This document shows positions 12,801 to 24,800 of a stretch of DNA of 64,000 nt, piece after piece; position 1 is the stretch's first letter; every line of letters begins with the position of its first letter. A program made the translations under genes and the position numbers. Origin of the DNA: Struthio camelus (taxonomy: Eukaryota; Chordata; Aves; Struthioniformes; Struthionidae); assembly GCF_040807025.1 (NCBI RefSeq), contig NC_090953.1:805501-869500 (forward strand), read 5' to 3'. A model generated the notes under the pieces. It was not told where the DNA came from and made no database searches. It was given only the letters and a program-made list of their open reading frames with translations.

Positions 12801-15800
12801 CCGGAGCGTTTTTTAGCTTGTTATTTCAGGAAAAAAAAAAGTATGCTTGTATGTTTGTTTTTTAATTACATTTCAGAAGAGATATAGTTCATATAAAATG
12901 TTCAGAATTTTCTGGAAATAGTTTCCTGTTTTGGTGCTGGGACCATGTAATAGGAGCAGTTTCTACCTCTGTGCGCCTTCTCCAGGCAGCCATCTCTTGT
13001 CCTCGGTTGATATTCCATGTTATTCCAGCAGTTCAGATACCAAAGAAGTCAGCACACACTTTGCTTGTATTACAATTACTATTGCTCTCAATTCCCAGCT
13101 TAACTGAAAAGCGGGTTCCCTGACTGAAAAATGTCTTAATTGAAACCTTCCTTTTTTCTTCCCTTCTCTCCAAAACTGGACCTTTTCCCCCCCAGGAAAA
13201 TACTCTTTGAGAGTTGTTTTTATTACTTTCTATCAAACCAAAGTTCACAGTTTTCCTGGGTTTTATTTTTCGAATGGTGCATTTTCTTTTTTTCCCGTTC
13301 TCCCCCTTTCCTGTAGCCTTCGAAACGGTTAAAGCGGTGGGGGGACAAGGAGGTGGACAAAGGAGCGTGGGAAAAGCGCAAGTGCGGCTTTGAACTGAAA
13401 GGATGCAATCAAAGTTGTGCTGGGAAGCTGGGACTAAATTCAAGTTTGTCCCTGTCTGCAAGTTGTAGGGTATAAATGACTTCAGATTTTCCTGCTATTT
13501 TCTTTCCAACTCATTTTTCAATCGGTCAACTCACACGTGCAGACGCTGAGCAAACAGCGCTGTGGCTTGCGTTCGGTGCCTGGCAGGATTTCCGGCTGTA
13601 CCTATGAATTGCCTGTTTCTGTTGGGGTGTTCAGTGAGTGTGCTGAGCGGAGGGGTACAGAAAAGTCATTGCTTAACTGATGTTTCCGATACTTTTTTTT
13701 TTTATTTGGTTCATCTAGCAATGTCTCGTTAAAGGCAGAATCAGCACAAGGTATGGTTATATGCGTAATTTAATACGGAGCAAGCACCATTGTTCAGTAC
13801 CATGCAGGAACAGAAGGATTTTACCCAATCGCTCGACTGTGACGGGGAGCGCGGTGCGTGCGCGGTGCGTGCGCGGTGCGTGCGGGTCGGGAGCCGGCGG
13901 GCCGAGGCTGCTGCTCACGCGCTCTGTGTCCGCAGATCGCTTCCCTGCTCAAGGACAACGAGCGCATCCAGTCCGGCCAGACCAGCGCGCCCAGCGACGA
14001 CGACAGCGACATCAAGAAAATCAAAAAGGTTTGTTGCGCTCGAGCGGGGCTGGCGCAGGCTGGGGCTGAGCGTTGCCTCCGAGACGTCCAGCGCGACCGT
14101 TTGCCCGGATGCTTCTTTCGGAGATTGAGACGCGGCCCTTGTTACTGTCAGAGTGCCTGGGGGGCGCTATCTGAGGAGATATCTCCTCTTACGGATTGTT
14201 TTGAAAGAAAACATGCTCTGCAAAATTGAAAATCTTCGTTGCATCAAATCCTTTGGGTCCGCGCTGCTTTCCCCTGCTGGCTGAGGCATCTCTGCCCGTG
14301 CCAGCTCGCACGCTAGTAGTGGCCCTTACATCTCACTTCCCCAAAGGCGTCTGTTAAGACTTTTATTTTCAAGAAGAAAAAACCAGCACCCAAGCAGATT
14401 TCCCTGCAGGGAGCAATAGTCCCCCTGAGATCCCGCGAGGAAATCTTCTTAGAATAAACTGTTCTCGGGGAGAACAAATTGTGCTTCGTGCCAGACGCTG
14501 TTTGCTATACACCCTGCTCTAATATTCCTAACGCTACCAGCAGAAAACTAGCTAAGCCTGACAAGGGCGTTAAAGCGCCCCGGGTTCCCCGCGTCGGCGT
14601 GGAGGAAATCAGCGCTGTCCCGGCGCGGCACGCGGGTCCCGCCGTGGATCCCTCGCCGGGGGAAAGCTCTGCGGAGGGCGGCCGCCTCTGTGCGTGCGGG
14701 GCAGAGCGGAGCGACGCTCCGGCCGCTCGGGCCCGTGTCCCCGGGCCGCTTCCGGCAGCGGTACGCCACGTTTGGAGCCCTGCGCGCTCGTGTTGGCGTG
14801 GAGCGGGCACGTGCGCGGGCAGAGAGGGCTCGGTGCGGACGGGGATGCGCTGCCGATGCTTGCTGCTTATTTATGTGAGCAAGGATTGGAAGTTTTTTTT
14901 CCTGGCTGTCTTAATATATCTCTGTCTGTTACCGTCTGGGATTTTGGGTGCACGAGCCCGCTGGTTCGGCAGGTAATTGGCAGATGGATGGCTAGGCTTA
15001 AGCACCAGGTAGGCTGAGTATTTTCGTATTCTCACGGTCCTGCTGGCAGGAAAGTGCCCGGTATTGTGTCTGTGCGGCGGGGAGGTCAGAAGTTAATACA
15101 GGAGCCTTTCTTCTCGTAGGAGTCTTGCATTCATCTCTGTAAAAGGGAAAAGAGGACATTGTCTGCAGTAAGAAAGTGCATTTAAATGAGTTATTGTTCG
15201 TTTCCCAGCCAGGAGGAATCAGAGAAGTACAAATATCAGAAACCATTATGTGCACCTCAGCACAAAGCCGGTGAAACGTCATTAGACGTTGCTGCCTTGC
15301 AGATGCAATGCAAGAGAGTCTCCTCAGCAATGCTATTAATTGAAGAGCGGTGTGGTCTCTGCACCGTGCCGAGCGCAGAACGCCTGCCCGGCTCGTCGGC
15401 CCGAGCCCCTAACGAGGTCGTTAATCTCTCTGCAGGTCCAGAGCTTCTTGCGAGGCTGGCTCTGCCGGCGGAAATGGAAGACGATCATCCAGGACTACAT
15501 CAGGTCGCCCCACGCCGACAGCATGCGCAAGAGGAACCAGGTGGTGTTCAGCATGCTGGAGGCGGAGGCCGAGTACGTGCAGCAGCTGCACATCCTGGTC
15601 AACAACTTCCTGCGGCCGCTGCGCATGGCCGCCAGCTCCAAGAAGCCGCCCATCACGCACGACGACGTCAGCAGCATCTTCCTCAACAGGTGAGCGCGGC
15701 CGGCCCCGCCGCGCTGGGGCGCGGAGGCAGGGCTGGTGCGCCAGCCCTGTGCCCCTTTGCCCAGCAGCGCTCTCGGTGGCCCCAAGGGGCCCCAGGAGCC

Positions 15801-18800
15801 GGGCGAGGAGCAAACGTGGCAAGCCGTCAGGAGCAAGCGGAGGAAACTGGAGTCTCCTTCTCTGGAGATGTTCAAAACCCATCTGGACGCGGTGCAAGGA
15901 CTGGTCTGGACCTGGACTGGTCCTGGGCCAGGTGCTCGAGGTGACCCTGCTCGAGCAGGGGGGTCGGACCAGATGATCTCCAGAGGTCCCTGCTGACCTC
16001 GGCCGTTCTGCGTTTCTGTGAAATGCCCCGGGTCCTGCAGAGCCCTTCGCCTGCCCCGGGGCTCTCCGTGCCTCTTCCTTGCTGTCTCCGGCCGTGGGGG
16101 CTGCGAGGCGGCTGGGGCCTGGCCGCCCGAGCCCCGCCAAAGCCGTCGATAGAAGCGCGCTGTCCCCATGGGTGAGGGGCAAAGCCGCGGGCGAGGCGTC
16201 TCGCGGGGCTGGGCGCTCTCGTGCCCTGGCGGTGGTCGGAGGCTGCCAGGAGCCGTCTCTGAGACGAGCGCAGGTCGGCGGTGGGAGGCTCTCGGCCGGG
16301 GGCTGGGGAAGGGTAGTTAGGAGGGACGGTGTCTCTTGGCCCTGATGGCAGCCCGTGGGCAGCGAAGGGCAAGCGAGAGAGGAGAGCGTGCCTCCACGGG
16401 GACGGAGAGAGCAGGCGGCGTCTCTCCCGCTGCCGCGCTGGAGCCGCCCTGATGCTCCGGGTGCGCGGGGCTGCACCGCGGGGGCGAGGGATGGGGGCTG
16501 CACCGCGGGGGCGAGGGACGGGGGCTGCACCGTGGGGACGAAGTGATGGGCGCACGGGGGCTGCATCGCGGGGGCAAGGGACGGGGGCTGCACCGTGGGG
16601 ACGAAGTGATGGGCGCACGGGGGCTGCACCATGGGGACGAAGTGATGGGCGCATGGGGGCTGCACCGCGGGGGCGAGGGACGGGGGCTGCACCGTGGGGA
16701 CGAAGTGATGGGTGCATGGGGGCTGCACCGTGGGGGCGAGGGACGGGGGCTGCACCGCGGGGACGAAGTGATGGGTGCACGGGGGCTGCACCGCGGGGGC
16801 GAGGGACGGGGGCTGCGCGGGGCCGAGGCGACGGCCATGGCTGCGGGTGCACAGTACTCTCCTTGTGCTCGCCCCGAGCCCCCTGCAGCCTTCCCGGTCG
16901 GGGCGATCGCGCGGGGCTGCTTTAGCTGCCAGGCCTGGTCGGGAAGCAGGGATGGACCTGAACTGCAGAACCCAAATGCCGGTTTTCCCAGAAATTGGGA
17001 GTTGCTTGGGCACGGCCCCTTGGCTGGGGCCGGCGCAGCGAAGGAGCGAGCAGCCGCTGCCCCCGGCGCGTGGTCCCCTTCCGCGGGTCCCCATCCGGCC
17101 GGCTCCCTTGCCTCGGGATTTCCTGGGGGGCCAAAGAGTGAAAAATCCAGAGCTGCGGCCGGAGCCCCCAGCGCTAGCGCAGCGGCTCCTCGGCCGGCGC
17201 TCGGACCTGCCCGTCGGCTCCGAGCCCCTGCCTGGGGCAGCGCGCGGCGGAGCAGCCCCTGCCCCGGCCCCCGCCGCCGCCAGCGTGCCCCGGGCCGGCC
17301 TTCGCGCTCCGCCGGCCCCGCCGCCGCTCCTCGTGCAAAGGCTTTGGCGGGTCCTTCCCGCGCCGGCCCGGGACGCGCGCCTCTGGCGTCGGAGGGCAGC
17401 GAAGAGCAATGCAGATAGCGTCTGCCGGGTCACAGAGTGCTCGAAGGGGTACGGAAAAGTCCCGTAAAGAGGGAAGGGAGCAGGGAGAGCAGCGCGGCCG
17501 CGCGCCGAGGAGACGGCAGTCATCCGGCCGGTCTCGAGCGCGCGGGCAACGCTGGGGCAGGGGAGGCGGCAGAGCTGCCTGGCCAGGGGGACGCAAAGGT
17601 GATTTGTCGACGGCTGGAAATTAAACGAATCCATTGCCTTGTTGTCGGCAAGCGGAGATGAGTGGTGGTTACCAGCAAAAGGCACAAATTTCCCAAAGGG
17701 AGGGGAAGCGAGACTGAAGGGGAAACCCTAAGGAGTTTCCAGCCTGCAGCGAAAGGCAACGGAGACTTGCAAAGTGGCAGAGGGCCGGTGCTGGCCACCG
17801 AGGAGCTGGTGGCACTTTGGCCTGCTGTAGCGGCCGCTCTCCGCAGAGGCGGACGGGGACGGTGGGAGACGGCTCTTCTGCGGGCAGTAAAGGCAGGTTG
17901 GGGCCCCCTGGATTTAGGGGTTGGAAGTCTGCAGGAGAGAAGATGACAGCGAGCCTGCCGGTTTAACGGTGAGGCTCTGCAGGAGGCTGCAGTTCGTTTC
18001 TGGGCATGGCAAGGGGGGCGTCCTCGCTCCGTCCGGAGGGTCCGCGGCGGGACGGGCTGCCCGGCTGGAGCTCGTCCCTCGGCCGAAAGCCCCCTCGCCC
18101 GTGCTGGCCTCTGGTCCTTGCTGTGCGGGTTTCCGCTGAGCCCTGGCCAAAGCTGGGAGCCGTCAGCGGGAAGAGCAGCTCCCTCTGGGAGCCTGAGCAC
18201 CCGTGGGGCCGCGCCGCTCCTCCCTCTGCCCTTCTGGCCTCCTCCTTCCTTCCCCGCGCGCCTCCCTCAGCATCCTTCCCGGGCAAGGCTGTCTCCCCGG
18301 CCAGTCTGAGGGCTCTCCTCTGTGCTCCTCGGCTTCCTCCTCCCCGCTGGAGGCGATCATGTGATTTAATTATTCTTTATTAGCTTCTTGTTCATCTGCC
18401 TTTTCACCTCCTCTTTTTTTTTTTTTCTTTCAGTGAAACAATCATGTTTTTGCACCAAATCTTTTACCAAGGCCTGAAAGCAAGAATATCCAGCTGGCCA
18501 ACGCTTGTGCTGGGTGAGTGCGTGACACCCCTTCGTTGCGTTTCGTTCTCTGCTCTCTGGTTAAAATCCTGCCCGTGCTGTTCTTCCTAATGAAACTTTA
18601 CAGACCTTCTTGCTCATCAGCTGTAGCAACGAAATGCATTGCACTGCACCTTGTCGCCAGCCTCTGAGGCTTAGTAACGTCGCTCATAGATACAAGGACC
18701 TGATCAGAAAAGAAAGGAAGAAAAACAGTTCCTCAAGTATCCTAGTTCTGCATGTTAGTGAAATAAATGGACTCTCCCGTACGCCCTGAAAACTGTTCTG

Positions 18801-21800
18801 GTGCTAAAGAACGTTGATATGTTATCAGACAGATCCTGCTTTGATTGATCCCCCAGCTAAGTCATACGGAGATTTCTGCTGAAGGCATGTGTATTAAACG
18901 CAGACACTGCACACTCGGGCCCCCGATGTGCCCAGTGTGTCCCTGTGGGAGCAGAACCCCAAACCAGGGGTCTCGAGAGCGGCAGAGGGTCGGGTATCCC
19001 CAGGGGAGCCCGGCTTTAGACCCAAACAGTGCAGACGTAGGGCCCATAAATACGTTGAGAGGCAGCGAGCGGTCACCCAAGGAGGGAGAGGAAGGTTGGG
19101 CTGGGCTGGATGCCGGGGCGCAGGCTTGGACCAGGGCGTTAACCTCCATGTCGTGGCCTGTCTGCTCGCAGCTGACCTGTTTGACATCCTGCTGCCCATG
19201 CTGAACATCTACCAGGAGTTTGTGAGGAACCACCAGTACAGCCTGCAGATCCTGGCGCACTGCAAGCAGAACCGCGACTTCGACAAGCTGCTGAAGCACT
19301 ACGAGGCCAAGCCGGACTGCGAGGAGAGGACCCTGGAGACCTTCCTGACCTACCCCATGTTCCAGGTGATCACCGGCTCCCAGCATCGGCCCCAAAGATG
19401 CAAACTGGAGCGTCGGCTTCGAGGGACGGGCGGAGTGGCGCAAAGCCCGCGTCCCTGCAGGAGGCACCGCGTGGCTGGGAGGCAAAGCCCGGGCAGCGGT
19501 GGCCTCGGCAGGACCCTGCACGGAGCCTGCGCTCCCGAGTCCTGCTCCGGCCGCTGCTGGAGCTCGTGCAGCGCCTGTTGGGCTCGGCAGAGCAGCGGCG
19601 GGAGGATGAATTTTAAGTGCAACCTCGTAACGGAGCTGCTGGGTTCCCAGGAGGCTGGTACTGCACGGCCCAGGGCTCCTGGGTCCCACCGTGCCACCCC
19701 GAAGGAGCTGTGGGACATGGTCATCCCAGCACGGGGGGGAGGGAGATGGGGCACAGCAGGGTCCTGGGCAAAACCTGAGACCGTTCCTGCTTTTCGTTAC
19801 GTTTGACCGCAAGGTCTGGAGCTCCTGTAGCCTCCCAAGCCCGTGGCGGAGCCACCAGGCTGGTGGTCCCCCATGCCCCCTCCTAGCTGGCCGCGTCCCC
19901 GAGCTGCGTGCCGTGGCTGATCCCTCGCTCTCCGTTTGCCACGGTGCAGATCCCCAGGTACATCCTGACGCTGCACGAGCTGCTGGCTCACACTCCCCAC
20001 GAGCACGTGGAGAGGAACAGCCTGGATTACGCCAAGTCCAAGCTGGAGGAGCTGTCCAGGTGAGACCCGCGGCCGGGCAGGGAGAGGTGTCCGGGCAGGC
20101 AGGCCCAGCGGGGCCGGGAGGGCTTCTGGGCGCAGACGTGCGATGCCGATGTGGGCTCCGGCCCGGGGCCGGAGGAGGTGTCCGCGGAGGCCCTGCAGTG
20201 CGAAGCAAGCGGCAGTGGCGACGGAGCACAGCGCCGTCCTGCGCGGGTGGGATGCAGGAGAAGCTGCAGGGTGCTCGGTTCCTCCCAGGCTCCGAAACCA
20301 GTGCTGAGCCGTCAGCCCCCAGAGAGCTGCCTGGTGCCTGCCGAACGCCGCAACGCCCCGGGCGCCCGTCCGTGGGGTCGATGCGCGGGGGCAGGAGGCG
20401 AGCGAAGCGCTGCGGATTTAGCCCCGTGCTCGCGCTCCCTTAGCCGGAGCCTGCCCTCCCGTCGCCCTCGCCCTCCGCTCTGCCGAGGCTGAGACGCGTC
20501 CGGGGCCGTCGCCCGCCTGGGCGCTGCGAACCCCTCCTGCAGAGCGTGAGCTTCCTCCCCGGCGCTCTGCGGCGCGATTGCTCGCCCGCCGAGGGCGAAG
20601 GGCTGCAGGGACCCTGCAGGATCCCCCCTCGCTTCCCCTGGCTGCCGGCAGCTCTCACCCCAACTGGCACCTCGTCTGCTGTGCCCAAACCCAGCAGGCG
20701 GGTGCTGGGAGAGCCGCAGGGCGGGCCGCGCCGCTCCGCCGAGAGGCTGCGCGCCGGAGCCGCCGGTCGTCGCCGCCGCTGGGGCCTGAGCGGTGGCTGG
20801 GAGGGCGGCAGAGCCTCGGTCGCCTCTGCGCCGGGCAGCAGCGTTCCCGGAGGGTCCCCTTGTCTCCTGCCACCTAGAAAACTCCCGCTCCGCCAGTGTG
20901 AACCGGCCTGGTGCCGTGGAGCGGCTGGAGCCCGGCCGTGTCTGCTGCGGGCTGCCTTGCAGCAGCGTGGCGAGGCCGGCGCTGGTGCTGGCGCTGGTGC
21001 TGGCGCTGGTGCGCGTCGACGCGTGCTGCCGGGCTGCAGCCAGCCCCTGCGGTGGGCACGGGTGACAGCACCGAGCTCAGAGCGCGTCTGCGTTTTTCAG
21101 GAGCCCCCGCGCCCGTGTCTCGGCAACGAGCCCACGGGAGCCGCCTGAGATTCCCCGTTTCTGACGCTTTGTCTCTCAACGGGCCGAGGAATGAGGCGTT
21201 CTCCTTCGTTTCCTCTGCCCGCGTCCTGCACGGAGCGTCTGTGATGGAGCAAAATTCACCCAGCCCCTCAGTGCCCGGACGGTCCGTGCGAATTCCCAGC
21301 CCTTCCTCTGCCCCTCACGGAGCAGGCACGCTGGGGGCGTTTTGGTGAACAGGGGGAATTTATCTGCCCTGCATCCAGATTCTGTGCTTTCCCAGCAAGA
21401 ACGGAAATGCACGCAGCGTGTGCGTTTCAGAACTTACAAATCTAGAAGTAGAGCCTGCGAATCAGTCTGGACTATCTCCTGAGCTCCAGTGTCTGCCTTT
21501 ATTTGTACAGATGAATACTGCAATTCTCTTGATAGTCCTTCATTGTTAAGCTTACCTGATGCAGCGCCTCCGGTGTGCTGAACGGGACCCGCTGGGAAGT
21601 CTCATGCCAATTTCATTCAGGCTCCAATTTTCTCCTCTCCTCGTTTAGGATAATGCACGATGAAGTGAGTGAGACGGAAAATATTCGGAAAAATCTGGCA
21701 ATAGAGAGGATGATTATTGAAGGATGTGAAATTCTGCTGGATACCAGCCAGACCTTTGTAAGACAAGGTACCGTGTTCATGTTGGTGTTTCTCCTCTCTC

Positions 21801-24800
21801 TGGTTAGTGCAAAGCCCTGCCGAGCCCCGTCCTCCTCGGCACGGCATCCGTCCGCAGCGCAGCGTGCTGAGCTGTGACATTTGAAAATATAACCCGTTTT
21901 TCATTTTTCTCTGCTCCAAAGCTCCTGCCTTTCAGACAGCCTCAGCGCTGTGTTTTGTCGCGCCACAGACAAAGAAGGAGCGTTTTGGCCGTTACTGGTT
22001 TTTCAGCCAGCAGACGAGTGGCGGGCTGCTCCCTGAGCTCCCCGCAGCTCTCGATGCCGGCGCCGTCCCGGCGGCGGGAACGTGGCATCATCCCTCGCCC
22101 CAGCGAGGGGCTGGAGGGTCAGGCAGGAGCTGGAGCCTCCAGATGGACCTCAGACCCTGCTGGCCCACATGGCCAGTGGCCCACGGGGTGGGGGACCTTG
22201 ACGGCCTGCATGGCCGTGGCTTTGGTAGCCCGCATGGCCGGGATGCCCCGCGGCAGCGCGGCCGGACCGTGATGGCTGCTGCTCTCTCGCAGGGTCGCTC
22301 ATCCAAGTGCCGATGTCGGAGAAGGGGAAGATTACGCGGGGGCGGCTGGGGTCTCTCTCGCTGAAGAAGGAGGGCGAGAGGCAGTGCTTCCTCTTCTCCA
22401 AGCACCTCATCATCTGCACCCGCGGATCCGGAGGGAAGCTGCACTTAACCAAGGTGCGGGGGGGGAGCTGGGGTGCGGGGTCCCCCCGACGGGGCCAGGG
22501 CGAGCGGGGAGAAGCCGGTCTGTCTGTGCGCTCTGTCCCGCGCGCCGGGAGGGCTCCGCGGCCCCGGGAGCCTCTGCTCGGAGACACCGTGGGCTGGAAG
22601 CCTCTCCTGGAGTCAAAGCAATCCCCTTGTCCTGGTGGTTAGTAATCCCTTTAAATCTTCGCTTTTAATTTAGGCTGACTTCCCAAAGCCGATCCAGTTT
22701 TGAAGATAATCAACATTTTTGGCCATTTTCAAACTTTCTCACCTTAATTTTGAGCTGAAACTCATCTCCTGAGCTCACCTCAATTTGTCAGCTGCCACTA
22801 TGTGCACTTTAGGCCTGACAAATGTGCCGGGCACTGTTATTAACACCTGCGAATCCTGCGATGGCAGCTTGCCCTCCCCTGACCGCAGCTGTCTGCCGGT
22901 GTCGGCGTGCGAACCTGCGGGCAGTCACACGCATTTCACGTGGCCCAGGCGTCTGGTTGCTGCCGCGTGGAGCTCTGAGCCATGCGAAAAATGAAAAATT
23001 GCAAGTTCGCAATAAAAGAAGTGATCCTGATCAGCAGCAGAAACGTTGACAATCTATTCAGCAAGAAACTTAAATTACAGCCTAGATTTGTACATAACAC
23101 TTAGTCTTCTCCAGTCCGTTCCCAAGACTCACGCTTTCGCTGGTGGAAGTTTTGCGGTTAATTGAGCAAGAATCCTAGAGAAATTGCTCATTGCTGGCAT
23201 TAAATTACCAGCTTGAAAAATTACAGTCCATGGCAAAGAGTTGATAATTACAACAACAGACTTTTGGGAAATTTAATTTAAAGCTCATATTAAATAATTT
23301 ATAAACAAATTAGTCGATCAGTTATACAAGGGAAACTGCAATATCCCAGCACTGAGTAACTGCTTTTCCACCTGTCAGAGCGCCGGCTGCGCTGTCGGGG
23401 GGTGCGCGCAGCAGCCCCAAACCCTCGCGGAGACCCCGCTCCCGCACCCGGGAACGGGAGCTGGCACGGCCGCGGGTGCCTCGCTGCGCTCCCGCGGCTG
23501 GACCGCGGCGGCCCGGCTGGGGGAGCCGGGAGGCTGAAGCCTTCCTCCTCTTCCTCTTCCTCGGGGTGCGCGGGGTGTGTTTGTGCCTCTGCGCCACTGT
23601 GACCCCGGCTCCCGTCCCCCCCCCCCAGAACGGTGTCATCTCCCTCATCGACTGCACCCTGATAGAGGAGCAGGAGAGCACCGACGAGGACGGTAGGTGC
23701 CACCGGCTTTAGAAAGCACTTGCAGCGCGGTTGTGCCATTGCTGCAAGGGCAAAATCTGCAATTGGGGAACGTGGCACTCATGCGCGAAGCAGATATGTG
23801 CCGTGGAAGGGGGGTATCGTGCTGGAGATTGCACTGTGCAAGCAGACAGCGACTGCCAAACCGCTTGCCCGGTCCTCAGCTCGAGGTTGTCGCCAGCCCC
23901 ACGAGGAGCTGCGTGCAAAGCGCGCCCGGCTGCTGCCGCAGCAGCAGGTGAAGCCCAAAGCCAGCGCGGGTCAGGGCCCTTGCGGTCGCCGCGAGCACGA
24001 AGCGCTGCGCAGCGGGTCGGGGCGTCCCGGACAGCCGGGGTTGCAATAGCCTGCTCCTTGCCATCTCTCTGTTTTGGGAGCCGTTTCTCCCTGGCTGGAG
24101 ACAGCAGCCGTACTTCGTGGCTGGGGACTGATAGTAACGAGGCTGTGCTGCTGGCGTTTTCTGTAACTGATGCTGTGTCCTCATTGGAAATGCTTGCAAT
24201 TAATCCATAGGGTGTAAAACCAACGGCAGAGCAGCTCAAGGAGCCAATTCAAATACCAAATAGATTCAAGGAAGTCATGATCTACTGACTGGATTTAATT
24301 AAGTAAATTATTTACTGTGGGCAAAACAGCTGCACATCTGTGCAAATACAATCTTGCTAAGGCAGCCAGTGAACGGCACGCAGCACAGTGCTAACAAGTT
24401 GAAAAAGGCAAGGATGCAGGATGTTTTCAGCCGTTTCTGCCTAACTATAGCTTTTGTTGTGAAAAAGCACAGGTTCCTAGTTTTTGTCCTCATTAAAAAC
24501 TTTGGAGCAAAAATAATCAGGAGCCAGATTCTGCCCTGGCGTGAGCTGGGTGCTCCGGTGCGTGGAGCTGCCGCAGGCTGCTCCGCTCTTGCGATGGGCA
24601 GGTCTTGCTTTCCGAACGCAGAGCCTTCGCCCAGCAAACCTGTCGTGTCCTTGCCACAACCAACCTGCAAAATGCGACAAGCTCATTAAACCCTTATTAA
24701 AAGCTTTTCCAGGGGAAGGGGTGGGGGGTGGGAAAATCTTTTCGGAATCGCTGTTCTTATTTTTCCTGTTCTAAAGCAAAAGCATCCGGGCAAGATATAG

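Noticed and set aside
15421-17685. Long antisense open frame (754 codons) over RASGRF1 exon 5 and intron 5
   Set aside because: It reads through the reverse complement of exon 5, a CR1 fragment and the 63-bp array. High GC removes stops by chance, and there is no homology or splice logic.
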